NCBI GenBank assembly: GCA_041492185.1
Contig: JBGPWL010000011.1
Coordinates: forward strand, 11,664 to 75,663
Source: JAOAPY01 sp041492185
GTDB lineage: Bacteria > Acidobacteriota > Blastocatellia > Pyrinomonadales > Pyrinomonadaceae
Length of the DNA stretch: 64,000 nt
Reading direction: 5' to 3'
In this document: positions 33,221 to 42,164 of the stretch, piece after piece
Layout: the number at the start of each line of letters is the position of its first letter
How positions within the stretch are numbered: the stretch's first letter is position 1
The notes under the pieces: model-generated
Databases searched by the model: none
Seen by the model: the letters and a program-made list of their open reading frames with translations, nothing else
Told to the model about the DNA's origin: nothing
Made by a program: the position numbers and the translations under genes

Positions 33221-34093
33221 ATGAAACAGTGTCCCCAATGTCAGCGGACTTACGCTGACGAGACAATAACGTTTTGCCTCGTGGATGGAGCGATATTGTC
33301 AGCGCCGTATGCGGACGTGCCGCCAACAGTGGAAGCGCCCCCGCCGACTGTGCGTTTGCCGCGGACGACGAAACCGCAAGTGCCGGAAACGATACCGGCG
33401 GGCCTGCCGTCGCCTCAATTAGTACGGCCTCCGATGCCGCGAAGCGAACGGTCCGGATCCGTTTATGCAGTGATCGGGCTGGCAGTCTTGCTCCTGGGCG
33501 GATTAGTCACGTTCTTCGTGTTGAGAGCCCGACAAAATAACAAGAGTCAACAAATCGCGAATGCTAGCGTCTCAGCGCCAACATCAGATCGAACTCAATC
33601 GGAAGCAAAGTCGCAGGAAGCCACTAGTAACAAGACGACGAAACCAATTCAACCTGCTTCGAGCCCAAGTCCGAATCGCAGTGTGGCGCCGCCAAAACTT
33701 CCAGCCATTGATGTCGATCCAAAACTATCTCCTCCAGGCGCGCGTTCGATTCCTTATGGGGTGCCTTCGTCACGCAAGAGCGAATCACCTACCGACGAGA
33801 ACAAAGTCTTCAATGCTAGCGAGGTAACGCAGAAAGCGCGACTGCTCTCCAAACCACCACCATCGTATACACAAGAGGCGCGAAAGAATCAGGTGAGCGG
33901 TACTGTCGTATTGCGCGTAGTGCTTGCTGCTTCAGGTGAGGTCACGAATATCACGGCCATCAAAGGGTTGCCTGATGGACTAACTGAGCGGGCAATAGCC
34001 GCCGCCCGACAGATCAAATTTGTACCGGCGATGAAAGACGGCCACGCTGTCTCCCAATTCGTACAAGTCGAATATAGCTTTAGCCTCTACTAA
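33221..34093 (+). CDS. Zinc-ribbon, single-TM, TonB C-terminal domain protein
   Basis: A 290-residue protein. It starts with a zinc-ribbon-like CPQCQRTYADETITFCLVDG, a motif found at the head of many acidobacterial membrane proteins. A Pro-rich stretch leads to one membrane helix (VYAVIGLAVLLLGGLVTFFVL), then a long low-complexity Ser/Thr/Pro linker to about residue 205. The last 80 residues (PPSYTQEARKNQVSGTVVLRVVL...AIAAARQIKFVPA) are a TonB C-terminal domain. It has the layout of an energy-transducing TonB protein with an added cytoplasmic sensor-like head. No ExbB/ExbD genes are nearby. Confidence 0.88.
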   Translation: MKQCPQCQRTYADETITFCLVDGAILSAPYADVPPTVEAPPPTVRLPRTTKPQVPETIPAGLPSPQLVRPPMPRSERSGSVYAVIGLAVLLLGGLVTFFVLRARQNNKSQQIANASVSAPTSDRTQSEAKSQEATSNKTTKPIQPASSPSPNRSVAPPKLPAIDVDPKLSPPGARSIPYGVPSSRKSESPTDENKVFNASEVTQKARLLSKPPPSYTQEARKNQVSGTVVLRVVLAASGEVTNITAIKGLPDGLTERAIAAARQIKFVPAMKDGHAVSQFVQVEYSFSLY

Positions 34094-34114
34094 ACTCGCG
34101 AGACGGACAATAAT

Positions 34115-35284
34115 TTGGCGCAAGACATCGGGACCAAAGAGACTTTCGATGTGGCCGTTGTAGGCGCGGGTGTCTTTGGCGCGTGGACGGCTTACCAGCT
34201 TCAGCGATCAGGAAAACGCGTGATCCTGATCGATGCTTACGGGGCAGGGAACAGCCGCTCAAGCTCCGGCGGCGAATCGCGCATCATTCGCATGGGTTAT
34301 GGCGCAGATGAGATTTACACGCGCTCGGCGCTGCGCGCGCTCCGACTTTGGCAGAATTTCTTTGTAAGTATTAACAAACCGCTATTTCAACGCACGGGCG
34401 TTTTGTGGCTGGCGCACCAGGACGATCCCTATCCGTCGCAGTGCGCCGAGACGCTTGCGAGAGTCGGAATCCCGTTTGAGAAACTTACAACAACCGAAGT
34501 CGCACAACGCTATCCGCAGTTCGCGATCGAGGGAATTGCGTGGGGAATGTTCGAGCCTGACAGCGGAGCTTTGATCGCACGCCGCGCAGTCCAAGCAGTA
34601 GCGCACGAAGCAATCAATAATGGCGTTGTTTATTTGCAAGAGTCTGTCGAAACGCCAAGCGGCAGCGCAAATCTCGACTTCATCACAACTTCCAGTGGCA
34701 GACGCATTTCAGCTTCCACTTATGTTTTCGCTTGCGGCCCGTGGTTGCCAATGCTTTTTCCCAACTTGTTGGCGGCCCGAATTCAGCCGAGCCGGCAGGA
34801 CGTCCTTTTCTTTGGCACTCCGCCGGGTGACCAACGCTTCACTTTGCCCGCTTTGCCTATCTGGATCGACTTCAAAGACGAAGCTTACGGTTTTCCCGAT
34901 ATTGAAGGACGCGGCGTCAAAGTAGCGATCGATCGACACGGGCCGCCATTTGATCCCGACAGCGATGATCGAGTGGTCACCAAAGAAAGTCTTTTCGAAG
35001 TGCGTCAATATCTCGCGCGGCGCGTGCCGGAATTGAAAGACGCGTCGGTAAATGAAACACGCGTTTGCCAATACGAGAACACTTCAAACGGCGACTTCCT
35101 AATCGATCGCCATCCTGAGTTTGAAAACGTCTGGCTGGTTGGCGGCGGTTCAGGCCACGGCTTCAAGCACGGACCGGTCGTCGGAGAATATGTTGCCGCC
35201 AGAATCGAAGGCCGCGATGAAGGAATCGAACCGCGCTTCAGTTTTGCCACTAAGGCAACCACTCCAAGACGCGCTGTGTTCTAG
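34115..35284 (+). CDS. FAD-dependent oxidase, N-methyltryptophan/sarcosine oxidase-like
   Basis: A 389-residue protein with a probable TTG start. The Rossmann motif VAVVGAGVFGAWTAYQLQRSGKRVILID is followed by the SSSGGESRIIRMGYGADEIYT segment typical of monomeric sarcosine oxidase/SolA-type flavoenzymes. C-terminal marks are RVCQYENTSNGDFLIDRHPE and VWLVGGGSGHGFKHGPVVGEYVA, where a Cys commonly carries covalent FAD in this family (in RVCQYENT). It oxidises secondary amines or N-methyl amino acids with oxygen. Cytoplasmic. No pathway partner is adjacent. Confidence 0.85.
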   Translation: MAQDIGTKETFDVAVVGAGVFGAWTAYQLQRSGKRVILIDAYGAGNSRSSSGGESRIIRMGYGADEIYTRSALRALRLWQNFFVSINKPLFQRTGVLWLAHQDDPYPSQCAETLARVGIPFEKLTTTEVAQRYPQFAIEGIAWGMFEPDSGALIARRAVQAVAHEAINNGVVYLQESVETPSGSANLDFITTSSGRRISASTYVFACGPWLPMLFPNLLAARIQPSRQDVLFFGTPPGDQRFTLPALPIWIDFKDEAYGFPDIEGRGVKVAIDRHGPPFDPDSDDRVVTKESLFEVRQYLARRVPELKDASVNETRVCQYENTSNGDFLIDRHPEFENVWLVGGGSGHGFKHGPVVGEYVAARIEGRDEGIEPRFSFATKATTPRRAVF

Positions 35285-35359
35285 AGCTGTTGAAAGCTAA
35301 TCAAAGGTCTGCCATAATCCATGTGGCAATCTGCCACTTGGGAATGGAGGTGAAGCAAA

Positions 35360-35683
35360 GTGCAAAGCGCTAAAGTTAAGAATGTGAAGACGCCGGACAA
35401 AGACAGGATGCACTTCCGGTTGGCTCCGGAGATCAAAGAGCGAGTGGTCCGCGCCGCAGCGATCACCGGCCAGGGGCTGACCGACTTTGCCGTCTCCGCT
35501 CTAAAGGAAATGGCTGATGAGATTCTGGAGCGACATGAGAGCGTGTTGCTTAACCGCAAGGATTATCATTTCTTCCTCAATTCGTTGGAAGACCATAAGA
35601 AGCCATCTCGGCGATCACGCACCGCCGCCGCGCGTTACCGACGTGGCCGCCGAAAGGGTGTGAGATATCGCTTTGCTGATTGA
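35360..35683 (+). CDS. DUF1778 antitoxin (TacA-like)
   Basis: A 107-residue protein with a GTG start and GGAGG at 35346-35350. Residues 12-70 form a ribbon-helix-helix-type domain (MHFRLAPEIKERVVRAAAITGQGLTDFAVSALKEMADEIL). The C-terminal tail is very basic (PSRRSRTAAARYRRGRRKG). The adjacent GNAT gene overlaps its end, giving the standard DUF1778/GNAT toxin-antitoxin order. It is predicted to neutralise the toxin and autoregulate. Confidence 0.88.
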   Translation: MQSAKVKNVKTPDKDRMHFRLAPEIKERVVRAAAITGQGLTDFAVSALKEMADEILERHESVLLNRKDYHFFLNSLEDHKKPSRRSRTAAARYRRGRRKGVRYRFAD

Positions 35684-36167
35684 GCCTATCTCTCGCCGTC
35701 ATGACCGAAAGCGATTCGATTGTGGCGATGACGAGGTCACCCGTTTCCTTCGTGAGCAGGCCCTGCAGGATCACGAAAAGGATCTAAGCCGCACGATGGT
35801 TCTGACTGACGAGGATGCTGATGAGGTTCGCATTATCGGTTATCACACCCTCGTTATGGCCCAGGTGAAGCAGGAGGAAATTCGGGGTGATCGACCAACG
35901 ATCAAACGCGGCGTTCCCGTAATCCTGCTTGGACAATTGGGCATCGACGGCGATTTTCAGCAGCGAGGTTACGGCGAGATGCTGTTGATGGATGCGCAGG
36001 CAAGGGTCGATGACATATCGATGAAGACGGGTGTGCGGGCGATGATGCTTGACGCAAGAAACGAAATGCTGGCCAAGTGGTACGAAGAACACGACTTCGT
36101 ACGCTTTCCCGGTCAGTTCCGCATGTTCAAAAGCATCGCCGCCATACGAGCGCTAAGATTGATCTAA
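35673..36167 (+). CDS. GNAT-family toxin (TacT-like acetyltransferase)
   Basis: 164 residues with a TTG start, overlapping the antitoxin by 11 bases. It begins IEPISRRHDRKRFDCGDDEVTRFLREQALQDH, the usual N-terminus of TacT/AtaT-type toxins. The acetyl-CoA site is LGQLGIDGDFQQRGYGEMLLMDA. C-terminal AMMLDARNEMLAKWYEEHDFVRF completes the fold. Characterised relatives acetylate the amino group of charged tRNA and stop translation. The target here is unknown. Confidence 0.88.
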   Translation: MLIEPISRRHDRKRFDCGDDEVTRFLREQALQDHEKDLSRTMVLTDEDADEVRIIGYHTLVMAQVKQEEIRGDRPTIKRGVPVILLGQLGIDGDFQQRGYGEMLLMDAQARVDDISMKTGVRAMMLDARNEMLAKWYEEHDFVRFPGQFRMFKSIAAIRALRLI

Positions 36168-36268
36168 AGGACGATAGCGCTGACGCGGCGGAGTGTAGAA
36201 CCGATCCAGTCGTGAAAACTTCTTGGCATTGGATTCGATTGAGAATACTAGAGAGGCCACTTTTCCTG

Positions 36269-37786
36269 ATGAGCGAAACAAAAACCGAAGCCCCAAGGTT
36301 AGTGCGCGGTCTGAGCCTGCTCGATGCGACGATGATCGTCATCGGCTCGATGATCGGCTCCGGCATCTTCATCGTATCCGCCAAATCATCTGCGATCGTG
36401 GGCGCGCCCGGTTGGTTGTTGGCGGCGTGGGCGATTGCCGGAGTGCTGACGATCACGGGGGCGCTTTGCTGTGCTGAACTAGCAGCAATGATGCCGCGGG
36501 CCGGCGGCCAGTACGTTTTTCTGCGCGAAGCATACGGACGGTCAACAGGTTTTCTGTTCGGCTGGTCGCTTTTCTTCGTCGTGCAAACGGGCACGATTGC
36601 CGCGGTCGCAGTCGCTTTCGCCAACTTCATGGGCGTGCTCACAGATCGCGTTTCAGACAGCATCTACATTATTCGTCCCATCCATCTGGGAAGTTACGCG
36701 ATTACTCTCTCGACGCAACAACTCGTGGCGATTCTTCTGATCGTAATTCTCACTTTCACTAACACGCGCGGATTGAAGACGGGCAAGCTCATTCAAAACA
36801 CTTTCACGTTCACCAAGACAGCGGCGCTTTTCGGCTTAATTGTCATCGGCCTTTTGCTTGGTCGAAATCACGGCGCCGCGGCCTATACGTCTTCCTGGTG
36901 GAATCCGTGGGCTAACCATGGATGGAATCCCGGCGCGGTACAACCGGGACTTGAAACTACCGGTGTTTTCTGGCTCGTGATGCTGGTCGGATTAGCAATG
37001 GTGGGGCCACTGTTCGCACAGTCTGCGTGGAACAACGTCACGTTCACCGGGAGTGAAATACGTGAACCGGGGCGCAATCTGCCGCGCGCTCTTCTGATCG
37101 GATGTGGCACCGTCGTCGCGTTGTACTTGCTCGCCAATGTCGCTTATGTCGTTACGCTGCCGCTCAACGCTTTTCCGCCGCTGCAAAAGCCTCCGAATAC
37201 CGTCGCAACCGAAACGATGAAGGCAGCTATTGGTCATCCCGGCATGATCCTAATGGCGATCGCGATCATGATCTCAACTTTCGGCTGCAACAACGGTTTG
37301 ATTTTGGCGGGCGCGCGCATTTATTACGCGATGGCGCGTGACGGTCTCTTCTTCAAGCGCGTCGCATCTCTCAGTGCGCGCCACGTTCCTGTGTTCGCGC
37401 TGATTGCGCAGGGCATCTGGGCATCGCTGCTGACGCTGCCGCGAACGGTGACGGCCGGAGCGAAAGCCGGAGAGTTTAAGTACGGAAATGTCTATGGCCA
37501 ATTGCTCGACTACGTTGTCTCTGCTGATCTCGTTTTCTATGGACTGATGGTCGGAGCCGTTTTCGTAATGCGTCGCAAAGCGCCCGAACTCGAAAGGCCT
37601 TATCGCACGTTTGGCTATCCGTTCGTACCCATCATCTACATTGCGATTGCGCTGCTGCTGGTGCTTGATCTCGCTTACCTTACGCCAAAGACTTCGGGCA
37701 TCGGATATCTGCTGGTGCTCACCGGAATTCCGGTCTATCTTATCTGGCGACGCAGCGCCGCATCGCAATCCGGACTGAGTCGATAG
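36269..37786 (+). CDS. APC-superfamily amino acid permease
   Basis: 505 residues from the ATG at 36269; the frame is open upstream to 36077 but that lead is hydrophilic and overlaps the toxin gene. About twelve membrane helices. The first contains IVIGSMIGSGIFIVSA, the unwound G-S/T-G-I-F substrate motif of the family. A long loop with WWNPWANHGWNPG follows the sixth helix, and GSEIREPGRNLPRALLIG is the cytosolic signature. An inner-membrane exchanger or uptake system for amino acids or polyamines; substrate unknown. Confidence 0.88.
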   Translation: MSETKTEAPRLVRGLSLLDATMIVIGSMIGSGIFIVSAKSSAIVGAPGWLLAAWAIAGVLTITGALCCAELAAMMPRAGGQYVFLREAYGRSTGFLFGWSLFFVVQTGTIAAVAVAFANFMGVLTDRVSDSIYIIRPIHLGSYAITLSTQQLVAILLIVILTFTNTRGLKTGKLIQNTFTFTKTAALFGLIVIGLLLGRNHGAAAYTSSWWNPWANHGWNPGAVQPGLETTGVFWLVMLVGLAMVGPLFAQSAWNNVTFTGSEIREPGRNLPRALLIGCGTVVALYLLANVAYVVTLPLNAFPPLQKPPNTVATETMKAAIGHPGMILMAIAIMISTFGCNNGLILAGARIYYAMARDGLFFKRVASLSARHVPVFALIAQGIWASLLTLPRTVTAGAKAGEFKYGNVYGQLLDYVVSADLVFYGLMVGAVFVMRRKAPELERPYRTFGYPFVPIIYIAIALLLVLDLAYLTPKTSGIGYLLVLTGIPVYLIWRRSAASQSGLSR

Positions 37787-37887
37787 CGATAGACATCAAA
37801 GATCGAAAGCTCGTTTGGTAGGCCTTGATGCAAACGTCAGGCAGGAGTAGATTTCACTGGTTCCATCTAGAATCTGAGGAGGCCATT

Positions 37888-38925
37888 ATGCGAAATACTG
37901 CTTTGCGCGTTTTATCTCTTGGTGTTTTTCTGCTGTTTCTAATTGTCGTGCTGAGTGCGGCTGCCGGGTCGTCCGGATACCACATCGCCAAGAAAGCCGT
38001 GCTCGGCGGCGATGGAGGTTGGGACTATCTAACAGTCGATAGCAAAGCGCGTCGTGTTTATGTCTCACGCGGAAGTCATGTGATGGTCGTCGACGCTGAC
38101 TCTGGCGCCCTGGTTGGCGACATCCCAGGCACGAACGGCGTGCACGGCATCGCAATAGCCTCCGACCTGGGCAAAGGTTTTACCAGCAACGGGCGCGACG
38201 GTACAGTGACGATCTTCGATCTGAAGACGCTCAAGGTATTGGGCAGCGCTCAAGCCGGTAAGAACCCCGACGCGATCATTTACGACACGGCATCGAAGCG
38301 GGTGTTCGCGTTCAACGGCGCGAGCAAAGACACGACGGCCATCGATGCGCAGACAGGCGCCGTCGCCGGAACAATCCCTCTCGGTGGCAAGCCAGAGTTT
38401 GCCGTAGCGGATGAAAAGGGTCATGTCTTTGTTAACATCGAAGACAAAAACGAGATCATACAATTCGATTCTCACAAGCTGACCGTTGAAAACCACTGGC
38501 CGATCGCTCCCGGCGAAGAAGCGAGTGGCCTGGCGATGGATCGCAAGCACCGAAGACTCTTGGCCGTCTGCTCAAATAAGTTGATGGTCGTCATGAACGC
38601 CGACAACGGCAAGGTCATCACGACGTTGCCCACCGGGTCCGGCACCGATGCCGCTGGTTTCGATCCGGAGACCGGTTATGCTTTCAGTTCCAATGGCGAA
38701 GGCACGCTGACGGTAATTCATGAAGATTCGCCCGACAAATTCAGCGTGGTGGAAAATGTGCCGACGCAGGCTCGCGCGCGCACGATGGCCCTTGATACGA
38801 AGACGCACCAGGTTTATCTGGTCACGGCGGAGTTTGGACCAGCGCCCGCGCCGACTGCGCAGACGCCGCGTCCTCGTGCGCCGATGCTGCCCGGAACATT
38901 CACGCTCCTGATACTCAGTCGCTAG
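37888..38925 (+). CDS. Exported YVTN-type beta-propeller protein
   Basis: 345 residues from the ATG at 37888, with GAGGAGG at 37876-37882. The signal peptide is LSLGVFLLFLIVVLSAAAGSS. Six or seven repeats of about 40 residues follow, each with a strand pair like RRVYVSRGSHVMVVDADSGALVGDIP or KRVFAFNGASKDTTAIDAQTGAVAGTIP. These are YVTN/NHL-type propeller blades. No enzymatic site is seen; a binding or scaffold role is likely. It is followed 12 bases later by an MBL-fold hydrolase. Confidence 0.85.
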   Translation: MRNTALRVLSLGVFLLFLIVVLSAAAGSSGYHIAKKAVLGGDGGWDYLTVDSKARRVYVSRGSHVMVVDADSGALVGDIPGTNGVHGIAIASDLGKGFTSNGRDGTVTIFDLKTLKVLGSAQAGKNPDAIIYDTASKRVFAFNGASKDTTAIDAQTGAVAGTIPLGGKPEFAVADEKGHVFVNIEDKNEIIQFDSHKLTVENHWPIAPGEEASGLAMDRKHRRLLAVCSNKLMVVMNADNGKVITTLPTGSGTDAAGFDPETGYAFSSNGEGTLTVIHEDSPDKFSVVENVPTQARARTMALDTKTHQVYLVTAEFGPAPAPTAQTPRPRAPMLPGTFTLLILSR

Positions 38926-38937
38926 ATTCTGAGCAGA

Positions 38938-39972
38938 ATGATAAGAGCAACGATTCTGACAATTCTCGGGTTGGCGTTGGCGACTGGCGGCGGGCTCGCA
39001 CCGGCTAAGACGGAATACTCGCCGAAGGCCGAAGATGATTTTCAATTAGTCAAAGTCGCCGACGGAGTTTACGCTTGTGTAGCGAAGCCCGGAGGTCTGG
39101 CGTCGGGCAATGCCGGATTCATCATTGGCGATGGCGGAGTGCTAATCGTTGACACCTTCTTCACACCGGCCGCGATCGAAGAACTCATCGCCGAGATCGA
39201 AAAGCAAACGCAGCAACCGATCAAGTTTGCGGTTAACACCCATTACCATCTCGACCACACGGGCGGCAATCAGGTGCTCGCGGCGCGCGGCGTGCCCATC
39301 ATCGCGCACGATAATGTGCGGCAATGGCAGACGACGAAGAACCGGCGCTTTCTGCCGGCGCCGGATGAATTGCAGAAAAGAAAAGCGGACGCCGTAAAAC
39401 AGTTGAGCGAAACTCCGGAAGATCAAAAAGACAAGCGCGCGCAATTAGAGCGGCAGTTGCGCCGGCTCGATGCGATGCAGACGATCACGTTGACGAATCC
39501 GACCATAACATTCGGTTCGGGCACGCTGCGTTTGTATCTCGGCAGTCGCGAGGTTGTGCTGTTCACTTTGCCGGGCCACACCGGTGGCGACGGGCTCGCG
39601 TACATACCTGACGCAAACGTGCTCTTCACCGGCGATATTGGCTGGTCAAAGACGCTTCCTAACCTGGTCGATGCGACCGTCAACGATTGGATAACATCGC
39701 TCGACACGATCTTGAGCCTGTATCCAACTGCGAAGTTCATTCCCGGGCACGGCGACGTCGCGACGGCCGCAGAGATGCGCGACTTCAGAGACTATCTCGA
39801 TAACTTGCGCACGCGCGTGAAGCAGGCGATCGCCAACGGGCTGACGATCGATCAAGCAAAACAGCAATTAAAGCTTCCGGAGAAATTCAAGAGCTTTGCG
39901 TTTCAAAATTTTGCGACGCCGAATGTTGAAGACATGTACAAGGAATTAACCGGGACGAAGCAGACGAAATAG
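38938..39972 (+). CDS. Exported metallo-beta-lactamase-fold hydrolase
   Basis: A 344-residue protein with a short signal-like N-terminus (ATILTILGLALATGG). The zinc motifs are intact: THYHLDHTGGN (H-x-H-x-D-H), FTLPGHTGGDGL (third His), FTGDIGWSK (bridging Asp) and FIPGHGDV (last His). A 60-residue Lys/Glu-rich helical insert (about 140-185) lies between the first and second metal motifs. It resembles secreted MBL hydrolases of unknown substrate more than true antibiotic-degrading enzymes. Probably co-transcribed with the propeller protein. Confidence 0.85.
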   Translation: MIRATILTILGLALATGGGLAPAKTEYSPKAEDDFQLVKVADGVYACVAKPGGLASGNAGFIIGDGGVLIVDTFFTPAAIEELIAEIEKQTQQPIKFAVNTHYHLDHTGGNQVLAARGVPIIAHDNVRQWQTTKNRRFLPAPDELQKRKADAVKQLSETPEDQKDKRAQLERQLRRLDAMQTITLTNPTITFGSGTLRLYLGSREVVLFTLPGHTGGDGLAYIPDANVLFTGDIGWSKTLPNLVDATVNDWITSLDTILSLYPTAKFIPGHGDVATAAEMRDFRDYLDNLRTRVKQAIANGLTIDQAKQQLKLPEKFKSFAFQNFATPNVEDMYKELTGTKQTK

Positions 39973-40026
39973 TTAGTCAACGATCGCCGGGATTAAGTTT
40001 ATCTGTCCTTGCCAAACTGTCCGGCT

Positions 40027-40491
40027 TCACCCGTGGGCAGCCGCCATGCGCTTCTCCATCTCTTCAGGCGACACGTCTTCCTTGTGAGTAGCAATGTGCC
40101 AGATATGCCCGAAAGGATCCACCAGGCTGCCGCCTCGATCGCCGTAGAACTTGTCCTCGAGAGGCTTATCAATCTTTGCCCCCGCGCCGACAGCCTGGTT
40201 GAACAATCCATCGACGTCCTCGACGTAGAGCAGAATGCTTACCGGCGAGCCGCCCAGCGACTGCGGACTCCTGTAGCCCATCTCCGGAAATTCGTCGGCC
40301 AGCATAATAGGCGAATCACCAATCTTGATTTCAGCATGGCCGATTTTTCCATCAGGCTGCGCCATGCGAAACAACTCTGTCGCGCCAAACGCTTTCTTGT
40401 AAAACTCCAGCGCGTCAGCCGCGCCTTTGATGATCAAGTACGGTGTGACGGTGTGATATCCGTCGGGAATTGGTTTGACTGCGGTTGCCAT
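40027..40491 (-). CDS. VOC family protein, PhnB-like
   Basis: A 154-residue protein with AAAGGAG before the ATG. It begins IPDGYHTVTPYLIIKGAADALEFYKKAFGATELFR, the usual opening of PhnB-like VOC proteins, and ends with DPFGHIWHIATHKEDVSPEEMEKR. It has a single pair of beta-alpha-beta-beta-beta units. Such proteins bind small ligands and metals, but this class rarely has a proven reaction. It is the last gene of the sigma-factor operon and is very similar in layout to the second VOC domain of its neighbour. Confidence 0.88.
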   Translation of the reverse strand: MATAVKPIPDGYHTVTPYLIIKGAADALEFYKKAFGATELFRMAQPDGKIGHAEIKIGDSPIMLADEFPEMGYRSPQSLGGSPVSILLYVEDVDGLFNQAVGAGAKIDKPLEDKFYGDRGGSLVDPFGHIWHIATHKEDVSPEEMEKRMAAAHG

Positions 40492-40530
40492 TTTAAATCT
40501 CCTTTGTTTTGCGTTCGTAAAATTGATTTC

Positions 40531-41541
40531 TCAGATTGACTTGATCTGACTCGCCACGTACCAAACGTTATCGAATGGGTCCTTTACTGCGCCGACGCGA
40601 GCGCCATACGGTTTTTCCGCCGGCTCGTCCATTGAAATCGCGCCTTCAGCTTTCATTGCGCGCGCGTACCAGGCGTCGACATCATCAACATACATCATAA
40701 ACACGCCGGGCATCGGTTGCCATGGATCGTGCGCCTCGCCCATTTCGACGATCGCGTCGCCGATTCTGACTTTGGCGTGATAGATGATCCCGTCCGGAGA
40801 CTCATGACGAAAAACTTCTTCCGCTCCAAACGCGCTCTTCAAAAAGTCGATCTGCTTCTGCGCGCCGCGCGGATGCAAATAGGGCATAAGATTTTGTGCG
40901 CCTTCGAGAATGTAGTTAGCGCCCTTGGCCGTCGCCGGATACCAATGATTGCCCCCCGGATCAAGAAAAGCTGCGGAGCGCTCGCCATACTCCTGGTCCG
41001 TCGGCGTGTGAAGCGAAGTTGCACCCGCCTGCAACGCGCGTTCGTAAACCTCATCGACATTCTCTACGTAGAGGTGCAGCGAGGCCGGCATGGGGATGCC
41101 TTTCCAGGCTGAGCCCTTTCCGCCGCCGCCGATCATCAACATAGAATCGCCAATCTTGCATTCCGAATGAAAGCCGCCCTCCGACCCCAGGCCATAAATC
41201 TGGCCGCCGACGCCAAACACTTTCTCGATGAAGGCGATTTCCTCGTGCACGTTCGGCACTACGAGATAAGGCGTGACCGTGCGAAAGCCCTCGCGGACGG
41301 GATTTACTGGCGCGGTCTTGTCATCCTCTGCTAGTTTGGCTTCTGTAGCCATTGTTGTTCTCCTTTCCAGATCATTTCTGAGACGCACTTTGAAATCTTC
41401 GCGTGGCAGATCACGCAGCGCGACGGCGATACGCACGAGCGGCGCGATTTCATCACTCACGCGCGGAAGCAGCGCATTGGGATTAGCGATAATTGCCTCC
41501 ACCGCTTGATCGAGTTGTTCTATCAAGATCTCGTTAGCCAT
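40531..41541 (-). CDS. Tandem VOC-domain protein with an N-terminal helical region
   Basis: 336 residues from the ATG at 41541. Residues 1-65 are a helical segment (IEQLDQAVEAIIANPNALLP, VRIAVALRDLPREDFKVRLRNDLERR) of a type seen in proteins encoded beside ECF sigma factors. Two VOC domains follow, about 80-205 (FRTVTPYLVVPNVHEEIAFIEKVFG) and 210-336 (YLHPRGAQKQIDFLKSAFGAEEVFRHE). The ATG overlaps the end of the sigma gene by 8 bases, so translation is coupled. The combination suggests a sigma-binding head with a ligand-sensing tail, but this is inference. No transmembrane segment. Confidence 0.85.
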   Translation of the reverse strand: MANEILIEQLDQAVEAIIANPNALLPRVSDEIAPLVRIAVALRDLPREDFKVRLRNDLERRTTMATEAKLAEDDKTAPVNPVREGFRTVTPYLVVPNVHEEIAFIEKVFGVGGQIYGLGSEGGFHSECKIGDSMLMIGGGGKGSAWKGIPMPASLHLYVENVDEVYERALQAGATSLHTPTDQEYGERSAAFLDPGGNHWYPATAKGANYILEGAQNLMPYLHPRGAQKQIDFLKSAFGAEEVFRHESPDGIIYHAKVRIGDAIVEMGEAHDPWQPMPGVFMMYVDDVDAWYARAMKAEGAISMDEPAEKPYGARVGAVKDPFDNVWYVASQIKSI

Positions 41542-42112
41542 TCTTATCACCTGGTTGCTGTTCCAACCGGATCCTCAACTGTTGCAGTCCGCGAAACTGC
41601 AATTGTTTCACCGCGCCTTCGCTGCGCCCGATCTCCTGTGCGATTTCGCGAATACTCTTCTCCTCAGCAAAGCGCATGGCGACAACGCGTCGTTGATCCA
41701 CAGGAAGCGTTTCGACCAGGCGGAAAACGTGCGCGCGGAATTCGATCTCATCGAGGCTGATTTGAGTCAGGTCCGTAGGATCGTCTGCGTCCGAGAGCTC
41801 GCGCTCTTTCGCGACGCGCTTTGATCGATCGGCGATCATGTTGGACGCGATCTTGAAGAGCCATGCCGCGAAAGGAGCGCCGCGCCACTTGAAACGCGGC
41901 AGACTGGCGAGCGCCTTTTGAAATACCGCCGACGTTAAATCCTCGGCTTCGTCACGATTACGAACGCGATTCGCTATGTAGGCATAGACGCGCTCGAAAT
42001 TATTCTCGTAAAGGTCGGCAAATTTGCTCGGGTCCTTTTGCGCAGCCTCAACCAGAAGGCGCTCGTTCGCCTCCTCGGGTTGACCCTTCGCTGAAGGTTT
42101 TCCGACGGCCAT
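41534..42112 (-). CDS. ECF-type RNA polymerase sigma factor
   Basis: A 192-residue sigma-70 family protein. Region 2 runs from about 35 to 105 (FADLYENNFERVYAYIANRVRNRDEAEDLTSAVFQKAL, APFAAWLFKIASNMIADRSKR). Region 4 is at about 130-185 (LVETLPVDQRRVVAMRFAEEKSIREIAQEIGRSEGAVKQLQFRGLQQLRIRL). No region 3 and no extra C-terminal domain. It heads an operon with the tandem-VOC and PhnB-like VOC genes. No membrane anti-sigma factor is encoded nearby. Confidence 0.92.
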   Translation of the reverse strand: MAVGKPSAKGQPEEANERLLVEAAQKDPSKFADLYENNFERVYAYIANRVRNRDEAEDLTSAVFQKALASLPRFKWRGAPFAAWLFKIASNMIADRSKRVAKERELSDADDPTDLTQISLDEIEFRAHVFRLVETLPVDQRRVVAMRFAEEKSIREIAQEIGRSEGAVKQLQFRGLQQLRIRLEQQPGDKNG

Positions 42113-42129
42113 TTTGTTTTCTCAATGAT

Positions 42130-42157
42130 ATAAACTGTCGAGTTGCGAAAAGGTTAC
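42130..42157 (-). promoter_or_regulatory. Candidate ECF-type promoter of the sigma operon
   Basis: Read on the minus strand, GTAACCTTTT is followed about 13 bases later by CAGTTTAT, about 20 bases before the sigma start codon. The AACCTTT-like -35 recalls ECF promoters, suggesting autoregulation. Weak and based on a single site. Confidence 0.25.
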
Positions 42158-42164
42158 GCGGAGA

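Noticed and set aside
36077..36268. An N-terminal extension of the APC permease
   Set aside because: It overlaps the end of the GNAT toxin gene and is hydrophilic; the ATG at 36269 directly precedes the first membrane helix.
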